A stretch of 7,730 bases of DNA from an uncultured Paracoccaceae bacterium (GTDB lineage Bacteria; Pseudomonadota; Alphaproteobacteria; Rhodobacterales; Rhodobacteraceae), in NCBI GenBank assembly GCA_937916485.1, contig CALFSV010000305.1, forward strand, positions 1-7,730, in the 5' to 3' direction. Position numbers and translations under genes: made by a program. The stretch's first letter is position 1; the number at the start of each line of letters is the position of its first letter. Positions 1 through 6,801 of this stretch are shown here, in pieces. The notes under the pieces were generated by a model, which was not told the origin of the DNA, made no database searches, and worked only from the letters and a program-made list of their open reading frames with translations.

Positions 1-631
1 CTTTTGCAAAAGCCTGATCTGTTAAAGCCTGATCGCCAAACTTCGTATCAATCAGAACATTATTTTCGATATGCTCATATAATTGAGGCGCACCTGGCAA
101 GATGGCATCTTTTGATTCGCTAATGTGTGGCAAAACAGAATAATCAATAAAAATTTCTTCAACCGCGTCAAGCGCTTGCTGCAAACTATCAGCAACAACC
201 ATCGCAACCGCCTCGCCAACATAGCGGACACGGTCTTCCGGCAAAAGATAATGCGCGTCAATGGTCGCATGCGTGCCGTCCGGGGCGCGCAGTTTTAGAT
301 CGTATTTTGTACTAGGAATAGGGTTATGCGGTATTGGCCCAAGGCCAGCTTTTTGGATATCCGCACCTGTTATTACCGCTAATACTCCTGGCATTGCGAG
401 TGCTTTTGCGCTGTCAATGCCGTTTATCAAAGCGTGCGGATAGGGCGAGCGGGCCATCGCGGCAAAGCCTTGATTGGGTAAGGTGAAATCATCGGTGAAT
501 TGTCCCGCGCCAGTTAGAAGCCGTTTATCCTCCTTTCGCCTGATGGGTTGACCGATGTTTTTAATAATAGCCTCGCCAAAACTTTTCACGACGGCAGTTT
601 GTTCTGGCGGTGGAACAACAAATTCACTCAT
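1..631 (-). CDS. Xanthine dehydrogenase family molybdopterin-binding large subunit, N-terminal part (cut by window edge)
   Basis: The frame is open without a stop from an ATG at 631-629 to the left edge, giving 210 codons. The rest of the gene (usually about 770-800 aa in all) lies outside. Residues about 25-49 carry the family entry motif with RRKEDKRLLTGAGQFTDD. RSPYPHALI (61-69) and VGEAVAMVVAD (138-148) are typical of the alpha/beta hammerhead domain at the start of CoxL/XdhB-type subunits. These proteins hold the molybdenum-cytosine-dinucleotide cofactor and hydroxylate purines, aldehydes, CO or N-heteroaromatics together with FAD and 2Fe-2S subunits. The active-site loop and catalytic Glu are out of view, so the substrate class is open. 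It is transcribed divergently from a paralogous large subunit at 895, to which it is clearly but distantly similar. The SD is poor: AGGGA lies 13 nt upstream of the ATG. Missing FAD and Fe-S partner genes could lie just beyond the left edge. The family is secure; the exact function is unknown. Confidence 0.93.
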   Translation of the reverse strand, partial: MSEFVVPPPEQTAVVKSFGEAIIKNIGQPIRRKEDKRLLTGAGQFTDDFTLPNQGFAAMARSPYPHALINGIDSAKALAMPGVLAVITGADIQKAGLGPIPHNPIPSTKYDLKLRAPDGTHATIDAHYLLPEDRVRYVGEAVAMVVADSLQQALDAVEEIFIDYSVLPHISESKDAILPGAPQLYEHIENNVLIDTKFGDQALTDQAFAK

Positions 632-641
632 GCAAAGCCAT
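624..641 (-). other. Possible five-codon leader ORF overlapping the start of the left large-subunit gene
   Basis: An ATG at 641-639 opens a reading frame M-A-L-H-E that ends in TGA at 626-624. It overlaps the ATG of the large-subunit gene (631-629) in another frame. The purine-rich AGGGAAAG just before 641 sits at the right distance for this mini-ORF but too far from 631. It might serve translational coupling, with ribosomes ending at 624 restarting at 631. It may equally be chance, since such tiny ORFs are common. Confidence 0.2.
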
Positions 642-728
642 CTTTCCCTAACTTGTTTTTCATACTTTAGCCTGTTCAAACTAAGTTTTGGTCTTGCACC
701 ACTTAATCAGGCGAAATTTGTATGTGTT

Positions 729-750
729 TAGGCGTCACCTTTTGCGCCTA
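729..750. repeat. Inverted repeat in the divergent intergenic region
   Basis: TAGGCG at 729-734 is matched by CGCCTA at 745-750 across a 10-base spacer, a perfect 6-bp arm. It would lie upstream of, or in the leader of, the left large-subunit gene. A second, wider inverted pair, TTGCACC (694-700) and GGTGCAA (765-771), brackets it. Such sites could bind a dimeric regulator, but 6-7 bp arms may also arise by chance. No U-tract makes it a convincing terminator. Confidence 0.3.
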
Positions 751-791
751 TGATTTTTGCGAGCGGTGCAAAATTAAGAGTTAAGATATTT

Positions 792-812
792 ATTGTATTA
801 ATGTATGACAAT
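792..812. promoter_or_regulatory. Candidate operator overlapping the -35 of the plus-strand large-subunit promoter
   Basis: ATTGT (792-796) and ACAAT (808-812) form an inverted repeat with an 11-base spacer. Inside it, TGT-N3-ACA at 802-810 resembles the GT-N3-AC core bound by many FadR/FCD GntR proteins. The right half overlaps the candidate -35 at 805-810, the usual position for repression. The FCD GntR encoded at 3212-3889 is the obvious candidate ligand. The match is partial and unproven. Confidence 0.33.
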
Positions 813-832
813 GCTTTTGTTTTGTCTATACT
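805..832 (+). promoter_or_regulatory. Candidate sigma-70 promoter for the plus-strand large subunit
   Basis: The -35 is ATGACA (805-810, five of six to TTGACA). The spacer is 16 bp and the -10 is TATACT (827-832, five of six to TATAAT). Transcription would begin near 839, about 55 nt ahead of the ATG at 895. This argues against translation starting at the in-frame ATG at 805, which is itself part of the -35 box. Confidence 0.5.
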
Positions 833-894
833 CAGAAGTCAAAATCAAAGGAATTAGCAAAACGTTTTGTAAACAGTTTTCAAGAGATTATGTG

Positions 895-3201
895 ATGACA
901 AAAATTGGCCGATCCCAGCTTAGATTTGAGGATGACCGTTTTTTAAGAGGCCAGGGTCAATATACGGATGACATCAAGCAGTCTGATGACGCAACCTTGG
1001 TGTTTGTTCGATCACCCCACGCTGCCGCCCGGATTGTTAAAGTAGATCTTGATCGGGCCAAAGCTATCGAGGGTGTAATAGCCATTTTTGGCTGGGACGA
1101 AATGTACGCCAACAATGCTGGCAGTTTCAAACCGCGCGCACAGTTTCCTGGCCCTGATAATGGGGCGATGAGAATCCCGCCCTTCACCCCCTTGGCAGAT
1201 GGTTGCGTTCGATATTGTGGGGAACCAGTTTTAGGCATTATCGCTAAAGACAAAGCCAGCGCAGAGTTGGCGCTTGAGGCCGTTGATATTCTCTTTGAGA
1301 CGAGTTCGTCCGTGACCGACATTGCAAATGCCCTTTCTGATGGTGCGGAATGTGTCTGGGATATTTACCCAGATAACCGGTGCTTTCATTTTGAAAAAGG
1401 CGATGCTAAAAAAGTTCAGCAAGAAAACGGAAAAGCAGCGCATGTTGTTGAACATCAATTAACTATTTCTCGGGTGACTGCTGCCGCATTGGAACCACGT
1501 GCGATCCGTGCAAGCTTTAATAGTGCATCAGGTAAATATCGGCTAGAGGTTGGCACCCAAACGCCAAACCGTATCCGCCCTGATCTTGCCACAGCATTGG
1601 GGATAGAGCCTGATGCTATCGAAATTATTGCCCAAGATTGTGGCGGCTCTTTCGGGATGAAAAATACAGCTTTCCCTGAATATGCGGTTGGCCTATGGGC
1701 GGCGGAGCATTACGGTATTTCAGTGTGTTGGCGGGCATCGCGGTTGGAGTCGTTTCTTAGCGATACCCATGCGCGTGAGCAAATAGCGGATGTTGCGCTT
1801 GGGCTTGATGAAAGTGGGAAGTTTCTCAGCCTTGATGTCAAGATTACGGCAAATCTTGGCGCCCATATTGGACCATCGACCATTCATCCCGTGGTCAGCA
1901 ATATTGGCGGCATAACCGGCGTTTATGATATTTCAGCCAGCCATGTATTAGTTGAAGGCGTGTTTAGTAACACGCAAAACGTATCACCATATCGAGGCGC
2001 TGGGCGCCCGGAGGCAACGTATATCATCGAACGAATGATCGATATTGCTGCTGAAAAAATGGGCTTTGACAAAGTCGAATTGCGTCGCCGCAATATGATT
2101 CGCCCAGAACAGATGCCGTTTAAAACGGGGCTTGTTTTCACCTATGACAGTGGGGATTTCCCCGGTCTTCTTGACACTGCCTTGAGTGCAGCCAACTGGG
2201 CTGAATTTGATGACCGCCGAATGGCTAGTAAATTGCGTGGCAGAATACGCGGATTTGGCATTGCTAACCCGATTGAAATTGCTGGTGGGCCGGAACGAAA
2301 ACCACATTCTGAATTTGCCCGTGTGACCGTGTCGCCCGACGGCAGCGTTGTATTAGTGAGTGGGTCATCAGACTCCGGGCAAGGCCATGCCACCGTCTTT
2401 GCGCAAATTCTATCTTCCAAGCTTGGCGTTGACCCCACCGCTGTTTCACTGATCGCAGGAGACACTCGAGAGGCCCCCAATGGTACGGGCACTTTTGGCT
2501 CTAGAACCGTTTCTGCGGCTGGAACGTCAATTGTTAAATGTGCTGAGATCCTGATAAAAACTATGCAGGAACCAGCGGCAGAGGTATTGGAAAGCACCAT
2601 TGATGAGGTTTCTTTTGAGGATGGTTACTACCGAGTTCAAAAGAGCAATCTTTCAATCAGCTTTATTGATCTTATCCGCCAGAGCGCCGTGCCCATTTGC
2701 GCTGAATTTGATGGCAGCGCTGACAATGCAACCTTTCCAAATGGCTGTCATATTTGCGAGGTAGAAATTGACCCAACTACAGGTAGTGTTGACGTCATTT
2801 CATATTTAGTAGTTGATGATGTTGGTACTGTGATTAACCCACAATTATTGAAAGGACAAATTACTGGTGGCGTTGCCCAAGGGCTAGGTCAGGCGCTCAT
2901 GGAACAAGTAGTTTATGACTCCACCAATGGACAACTTGTTTCAGCAAGCTTTATGGATTACGCCATGCCGCGAGCGACTGAACTTCCAGCGGTGGAAGTG
3001 ATTAGCCAGCCAGTCCCAACAAACAGCAACCCACTTGGCGCCAAAGGCGCGGGCGAGGCTGGAACAGTGGGAGCACTAGCCGCAGTGATGAACGCTGTTT
3101 GCGATGCGCTGACCAGTGTTGGTGCTGACCCGATTGATATGCCGGCGACGTCACAGGCCGTATGGAAGGCCTTGCAAGCTAAAAATCTACAGAGCCCCTA
3201 A
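895..3201 (+). CDS. Xanthine dehydrogenase family (CoxL form II-like) molybdopterin-binding subunit
   Basis: This is a 768-aa catalytic large subunit of a molybdenum hydroxylase, of usual family length. Numbering from the ATG at 895, the hammerhead domain covers about residues 1-125, opening with LRFEDDRFLRGQGQYTDD. The MoCo-binding domains follow. They show a TQ pair with Q222, GGSFGMK (250-256), the active-site loop PYRGAGR (365-371), GQGH (495-498), and GAKGAGEAG with the conserved catalytic base Glu at 721. The loop is of the AYRGAGR type found in form II and other hydroxylases; it lacks the VAYRCSFR loop of true CO dehydrogenase. The substrate is therefore more likely an aldehyde, aromatic or N-heterocycle than CO. 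The frame extends up to an ATG at 805, but that ATG lies in the candidate -35, and residues 1-30 of that version do not look like the family. AAGAGA (882-887) is a weak SD for 895. The gene stands alone on its strand: no FAD or 2Fe-2S subunit follows, and it converges on gntR after 10 bp. Its partners must be encoded elsewhere. Confidence 0.93.
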   Translation: MTKIGRSQLRFEDDRFLRGQGQYTDDIKQSDDATLVFVRSPHAAARIVKVDLDRAKAIEGVIAIFGWDEMYANNAGSFKPRAQFPGPDNGAMRIPPFTPLADGCVRYCGEPVLGIIAKDKASAELALEAVDILFETSSSVTDIANALSDGAECVWDIYPDNRCFHFEKGDAKKVQQENGKAAHVVEHQLTISRVTAAALEPRAIRASFNSASGKYRLEVGTQTPNRIRPDLATALGIEPDAIEIIAQDCGGSFGMKNTAFPEYAVGLWAAEHYGISVCWRASRLESFLSDTHAREQIADVALGLDESGKFLSLDVKITANLGAHIGPSTIHPVVSNIGGITGVYDISASHVLVEGVFSNTQNVSPYRGAGRPEATYIIERMIDIAAEKMGFDKVELRRRNMIRPEQMPFKTGLVFTYDSGDFPGLLDTALSAANWAEFDDRRMASKLRGRIRGFGIANPIEIAGGPERKPHSEFARVTVSPDGSVVLVSGSSDSGQGHATVFAQILSSKLGVDPTAVSLIAGDTREAPNGTGTFGSRTVSAAGTSIVKCAEILIKTMQEPAAEVLESTIDEVSFEDGYYRVQKSNLSISFIDLIRQSAVPICAEFDGSADNATFPNGCHICEVEIDPTTGSVDVISYLVVDDVGTVINPQLLKGQITGGVAQGLGQALMEQVVYDSTNGQLVSASFMDYAMPRATELPAVEVISQPVPTNSNPLGAKGAGEAGTVGALAAVMNAVCDALTSVGADPIDMPATSQAVWKALQAKNLQSP

Positions 3202-3211
3202 AGCAAAATAT

Positions 3212-3889
3212 TTATTCAGGTATTACCGGCATTAAAGCAGACGCAGACGCACTCATAACATGCCGTTGGGCGGCATCAGCGGCGGCGGCAGCATCACGAT
3301 TTTTGATTGCGCCCATTAAAGCATGCAATTCGATGATGCTCTGGCTTTGCCGTTCTTTGCGTACAACAGAGCGATTACGCAATTGGGCTGTGCGCAGGGT
3401 GAGACGTGACAACAAATTTCTTGCAATTGAGTTTTGAGCAATTTCGCATATGTAAGTATGCCAACGCTCCTTTGCCTGCGAAATCGCCAGAAATGTTCCC
3501 TGACTATAGGCCGCAATTAGATCGACAAAAATTGTCTCCAGGGCAAGCAACTGCTCATCGGTTACGTTTTCCGTGAACTGTTTAAAAATCAGTGCCTCGA
3601 TCTGGGCACGGATGCGATAGATATTGGCTGCATCGTGTAGAGATATTTTAACAACAGTTAGCCCGCGTGCTGACACCTTGGCCACAATCTCCTCAGCCTC
3701 AAGTTCGCGCAAAGCTTCGCGTAGCGATGTTCGGCTAACTTCCAACTGATCGCATAAATCCTTTTCGATCAGACGGTCGCCGGGCTTTAAAATGCCATGT
3801 TCAATGGCATAGCGAATCGACTCAATGATCTTCGAACGAAGCGGTGCTGTCTCAACGCGGATAGGTACCAAAATTTTATTAGAATTCAT
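3212..3889 (-). CDS. GntR-family transcriptional regulator, FadR/FCD subfamily
   Basis: This is a 225-aa repressor-type regulator. Residues about 13-80 form the GntR winged helix: GILKPGDRLIEKDL (32-45), then the recognition helix region with VSRTSLREALRELE (51-64). Residues about 86-215 form an all-helical FCD ligand domain. FCD proteins often bind a metal through Asp, which lies in a D-x-x-F-H motif, and three His residues, and so sense carboxylates. Here His144, His189 and His210 fit, but the Asp position four before His144 is Lys140. The start is uncertain. ATG 3889 gives the usual length but a weak SD; TTG 3922 (236 aa) has a better one, with AAGGTGG upstream; GTG 3970 would place the candidate -35 inside the gene. 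It follows abrB after 127 bp on the same strand with its own candidate promoter. A local role over ubiD-abrB and the divergent hydroxylase genes is likely but inferred. Confidence 0.9.
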   Translation of the reverse strand: MNSNKILVPIRVETAPLRSKIIESIRYAIEHGILKPGDRLIEKDLCDQLEVSRTSLREALRELEAEEIVAKVSARGLTVVKISLHDAANIYRIRAQIEALIFKQFTENVTDEQLLALETIFVDLIAAYSQGTFLAISQAKERWHTYICEIAQNSIARNLLSRLTLRTAQLRNRSVVRKERQSQSIIELHALMGAIKNRDAAAAADAAQRHVMSASASALMPVIPE

Positions 3890-3910
3890 ACTTTTCACTT
3901 TTGTGTATTC

Positions 3911-3971
3911 AGTGCTTACCAAATTCGACCCACCTTCAAGTTTACCAGTTATAAAGTAAAAACCAAGCACT
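3911..3971. repeat. Spaced inverted repeat around the gntR promoter
   Basis: AGTGCTT (3911-3917) and AAGCACT (3965-3971) are perfect 7-bp inverted copies with centres 54 bp apart, about five helical turns. The upstream copy overlaps the candidate -35 of gntR and the other lies in its leader. This could be a looped autoregulatory operator, or coincidence given the short arms. Confidence 0.25.
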
Positions 3972-3975
3972 CCAA
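3948..3975 (-). promoter_or_regulatory. Candidate sigma-70 promoter for gntR
   Basis: On the minus strand, TTGGAG (3975-3970) serves as -35, the spacer is 16 bp, and TATAAC (3953-3948) is a five-of-six -10. Transcription would start near 3941, about 52 nt before the ATG at 3889. This suggests that gntR can be expressed apart from the upstream ubiD-abrB pair, although read-through is not excluded because I see no terminator after abrB. Confidence 0.4.
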
Positions 3976-4016
3976 TAAATGTCTGGCTTTTCCACTCTAA
4001 CTTTAATCGTACCTCT

Positions 4017-5138
4017 TTACTTTGACGAGTGACGGTCTTTTTTCAAAAATAATTTAAATATAAACGGCGCCATCATCATTACAAATGAAATTCGAACCAA
4101 ATGATGGCTTGCGACGTAGGCAATATCTGCATTCATTGCAAGTGCTACAAGACTCATTTCGGCAAGGCCCCCAGGTGAGTATGCAAGCACTAATTGCTCA
4201 ATTGTTTGACCGAATATATTATGCAGCAATAGGGCAAAGCCAAATGTCAGGATAAGCATTATAAGCGTGGCGCCCAAACTCAATCGCATGGCCTGAAAGA
4301 TGGCTGCGGGGCCCGTACCGATAAACCGGCAACCAACAATTGTACCAAGAAAAATTTGCGCAATGATTACTAACTCGCGAGGTGGCGGGTTTTGCACAAT
4401 TCCTAATGTGTGCACGGCGGCACTTACAAGGATAGGCCCTAACAGCATGGGCGCGGGAAGACGTAAAAATCGGCCAGCGTAAAATCCGGCAATACCAACA
4501 ACGGTCAAAACAACCAGCTCTTCCGGTGGTATATCAGAGAAAGGTATTCCAAATTGTGATCTGTCAGACAGGTCTATGCCCTGTACCAACCGAAACCAAA
4601 TAGCAACTAGGCTAACAACAATAACAATGCGGCAGGTGTGAGCAAGGATAATCAAACGTTCGTCAGCACCCATTTCCTTGCCAACAATCATCATTTCCAT
4701 TAACCCGCCAGGCATGCCAGAAAAGAAGGCCGTTGGTAAGTCAAAGCCTGCAACAAGACGGTAATAGGGGACAACGACCATCGCCGCCACAATAAGATAC
4801 AAGACCATGAAGGCCAGCGATGGCGCCCACAGGGCAATCTGATCAGACATTGTTGGAGTAAAACTAGAACCCAGCATGACCCCGATGACAACAGCAACAG
4901 CAGGCCTTAGGCGCACTGGGCCAGCGATCGGCATGCCTATCATGGCGGCAATAATATTGACAAACATCGGGCCAAGCATCCACGGAAGTGGTACCGTCAA
5001 CCAATCAAAAACAAATCCAGATATGATGCCCATGAAAAGCGCCAAACCTATTTTTGTGAGGCGTGCATCAAGCCAACTTCTGGTTGTTTTTTGAAAAGTT
5101 GGCAAGACAGGTTTATCGCGCTTATTTTTCAAAGTCAC
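4017..5138 (-). CDS. AbrB-family (PF05145/COG3180) inner-membrane protein, putative transporter
   Basis: This is a 373-aa hydrophobic protein with about ten probable membrane helices after a basic N-terminus of about 28 residues. It shows the internal duplication typical of the family. LPWMLGPM (51-58) recurs as PAPMLLGPI (228-236). SGMPGGLMEM (140-149), ending in a conserved HTCRI (167-171), recurs as YSPGGLAEM (320-328), ending in HHLVRI (345-350). The family is often mislabelled ammonia monooxygenase. It is also unrelated to the AbrB DNA-binding regulator of Bacillus; the name comes from an E. coli gene said to affect aidB. Its transport role is widely presumed, not established. The start is GTG at 5138, inside the last codons of ubiD, with GGAG at 5149-5152 spaced 10 nt. 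The 17-bp overlap implies translational coupling to ubiD, so it probably moves the substrate or product of that decarboxylase. A TTG at 5132 is an alternative start. Confidence 0.88.
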   Translation of the reverse strand: MTLKNKRDKPVLPTFQKTTRSWLDARLTKIGLALFMGIISGFVFDWLTVPLPWMLGPMFVNIIAAMIGMPIAGPVRLRPAVAVVIGVMLGSSFTPTMSDQIALWAPSLAFMVLYLIVAAMVVVPYYRLVAGFDLPTAFFSGMPGGLMEMMIVGKEMGADERLIILAHTCRIVIVVSLVAIWFRLVQGIDLSDRSQFGIPFSDIPPEELVVLTVVGIAGFYAGRFLRLPAPMLLGPILVSAAVHTLGIVQNPPPRELVIIAQIFLGTIVGCRFIGTGPAAIFQAMRLSLGATLIMLILTFGFALLLHNIFGQTIEQLVLAYSPGGLAEMSLVALAMNADIAYVASHHLVRISFVMMMAPFIFKLFLKKDRHSSK

Positions 5139-6753
5139 GAACTGGTGTCTCCGGTTTCATGCCACCCTTTTGTCCAGCGTGCGTGATCAGACCATTTTTT
5201 TCCCACTCGCCGGCAACTGCACGTTCAGCATATTCAGACCATTGGTCAGACCAGTCTCCAAGTTCATAGCCATGCCATGGTGGCTGTGGCGTTAGTCGTG
5301 GCAGCTGCAGTTCTTCCCATATCACCTTTGCGCGACTCATAAATTGTTCGCGCGGCAGCGCTAGCGGGGGCATGTCAGCCTTTAATGTCGCATCAATCAT
5401 TAAAGTTGCATCTGAACTGCTGCGACCAGATTTTGGACCATGACCGCCAGACCTATATGGGGTGATATGAACATCGGATGAGACGTTTGAGCGATAGGCA
5501 ATCGACCAGAAAATGGCATCCGCATTGTTTGGGTCAATATCTTCAGAAACAGCAATAACAACCTTGCCGCATTGGGCCTGCAAAGATGCGGCTGCTTGTA
5601 AACCTCGCCAAACTTCGGTTTGAGGTGCACTTCGATCAAATTGAAGAAAAATGACTTTACGGATATTTGTCAGTGGCTCATGCATAACAACCCGCTTAAT
5701 ACCTTTTATATTAAAAGTTTTTTTAAGGTGTCCCAAAAACAGAGGCTCATAGGCCACTTTTTTAAGGGTTGAGCTCTCACTTGGTGTTACCTGACTGATG
5801 ATAGAAATAAATACTGCTTTCTGGCGCATTGTGATCGCAGTGACCTTCATTGACATATTAAAATCTTCTAAAGCCACATGCCCATGGCTCTCACCAAATG
5901 GCCCTTCCGGTTCCAGATAGTCAGTTGCAATCTCTCCTTCGATTACAATTTCGGCGTCGGCGGGCACTTCCAAATCGACTGTTTTGCAACGGGTTGTGCG
6001 GACTGGTGCTCCTATAAGCCCACCTGCCACTGCCATTTCATCTTCATCAATTGGTAATTTTTGCGGTCCAGTAAATAAGATTGCTGGCGCACAGCCAAGA
6101 ACAATTGCAACTGGCATGACCTCGCCACGCTTTTGATACTTCAACCAATGCTGATACCCGCCTGCGCCTCCAAGCCGGCTTGCCATGCGAACTCCTAAGC
6201 GATCTCGCGCCTTTAGCTGCGCCCGATAAGTGCCCATATTACGAATGCCAGTTTCGGGGTCTTTTGTGATGACAAGTGTTGCAGTTAAATATGGTGCAGC
6301 ATCGAAGCCCGGGGTTGAGATTGGGACTGGCAGAGATGCCAATCCACCGCCAGGCCGGGTAAGGTCTTCGCCTGTCATGACAACTTCTTGACAAGGCGCA
6401 TCGTTAACTGTCTCTGGGGGGATTGGGTTGTCCATCGCCCGCAGCCAAACATCGCCAATTTCGTCAACTGACACGCCAAGGCCTGCGGCATATATTTCCG
6501 GATTTGCAGCCAATGCGCCGACAACAACTGGCATTTCATAATTCTTACCGTTCGTATCGGTAACATTATTAAAAAGAAATGCTTTTCGGTCTTCAGCGGG
6601 TATGCCGCCTTGAAATTGCCAACGCACCAGCGGGTGTAGCTCACTATTCTTATCAATTTCACGTTCAATCCGTTGCAAAAGCCCAAGACTCTCTAGCTTT
6701 TGAAGGTGGTCTTGCAAATCAACAGGTGCGTTAGCGCTAGTTTTGTTAGACAT
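5122..6753 (-). CDS. UbiD-family prFMN-dependent (de)carboxylase
   Basis: This is a 543-aa cytosolic enzyme of the UbiD/Fdc family, somewhat longer than the usual 450-510 aa. The family decarboxylates, or reversibly carboxylates, aromatic, heteroaromatic and alpha,beta-unsaturated acids with prenylated FMN made by UbiX. The catalytic set can be read by spacing from fungal Fdc1. RNMGTYR (171-177) gives Asn172 and Arg177, the N168/R173 equivalents. His202 lies in YQHW. Glu239 precedes AGGL, as the metal-binding Glu233. PEGPFGE (282-288) gives Glu283 and Glu288, the E277/E282 equivalents. All are present, so an active enzyme is expected. No ubiX lies in the window. ATG 6753 is chosen because the protein begins with a normal UbiD N-terminus (LQDHLQKLESLG); its SD is weak. 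It is coupled to the abrB-family gene downstream by a 17-bp overlap. Upstream lies the palindrome cluster at 6775-6821, which may govern its expression. The substrate is unknown; ubiquinone synthesis is less likely than catabolism given the neighbours. Confidence 0.94.
   Translation of the reverse strand: MSNKTSANAPVDLQDHLQKLESLGLLQRIEREIDKNSELHPLVRWQFQGGIPAEDRKAFLFNNVTDTNGKNYEMPVVVGALAANPEIYAAGLGVSVDEIGDVWLRAMDNPIPPETVNDAPCQEVVMTGEDLTRPGGGLASLPVPISTPGFDAAPYLTATLVITKDPETGIRNMGTYRAQLKARDRLGVRMASRLGGAGGYQHWLKYQKRGEVMPVAIVLGCAPAILFTGPQKLPIDEDEMAVAGGLIGAPVRTTRCKTVDLEVPADAEIVIEGEIATDYLEPEGPFGESHGHVALEDFNMSMKVTAITMRQKAVFISIISQVTPSESSTLKKVAYEPLFLGHLKKTFNIKGIKRVVMHEPLTNIRKVIFLQFDRSAPQTEVWRGLQAAASLQAQCGKVVIAVSEDIDPNNADAIFWSIAYRSNVSSDVHITPYRSGGHGPKSGRSSSDATLMIDATLKADMPPLALPREQFMSRAKVIWEELQLPRLTPQPPWHGYELGDWSDQWSEYAERAVAGEWEKNGLITHAGQKGGMKPETPVRDFEK
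5149..5152 (-). promoter_or_regulatory. Ribosome binding site for the abrB-family gene inside ubiD
   Basis: GGAG on the minus strand lies 10 nt before the GTG start at 5138, within the last codons of ubiD. It is the clearest SD in the window and supports the GTG start and the overlapping, coupled arrangement. Confidence 0.5.
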
Positions 6754-6774
6754 GGTATCTACTCATCTTTGAAA

Positions 6775-6801
6775 GTGCACATTACATTTAAAAATGTGCA
6801 C
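6775..6801 (-). repeat. Second hairpin in the ubiD leader, alternative to the terminator stem
   Basis: GTGCACATT (minus, 6801-6793) pairs perfectly with AATGTGCAC (6783-6775) across a 9-base loop. Its 5' arm overlaps the 3' arm of the terminator hairpin (shared 6795-6801), so the two cannot form together. The U-tract of the terminator falls at the inner end of this structure, partly in its stem and partly in its loop. The arrangement is that of an antiterminator, or of a second dimeric operator. It ends about 20 nt before the ubiD start codon. Confidence 0.5.

Noticed and set aside
7..36. A 15-base tandem repetition (AAGCCTGATC at 10-19 and 25-34), giving D-Q-A twice in the protein.
   Set aside because: The segment has the normal family length and pattern (GD...DAAFA-like), so it is ordinary coding sequence rather than an inserted repeat.
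805..894. In-frame N-terminal extension of the plus-strand hydroxylase from ATG 805.
   Set aside because: It overlaps the candidate -35/-10 and operator, and the 30 residues show no family similarity and no convincing signal peptide.
1981..2020. Carbon monoxide dehydrogenase (form I CoxL) identity.
   Set aside because: The active-site loop reads PYRGAGR rather than the cysteine-containing VAYRCSFR, so no CO-oxidation claim is made.
2142..2600. A 152-codon open frame on the minus strand inside the plus-strand hydroxylase gene.
   Set aside because: It lies wholly within the well-supported large subunit, in antisense, with no recognisable motif. The same holds for the other antisense or shifted frames across the window.
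3202..3211. A terminator between the convergent hydroxylase and gntR genes.
   Set aside because: Only 10 bases separate the stops, and I see no stem-loop with a T-run there or in the adjoining coding ends.
4017..5138. Ammonia monooxygenase or AbrB-type DNA-binding regulator as product.
   Set aside because: The protein is a duplicated polytopic membrane protein of PF05145 type. It has no copper-enzyme or swapped-hairpin DNA-binding features; both labels are legacy naming errors.
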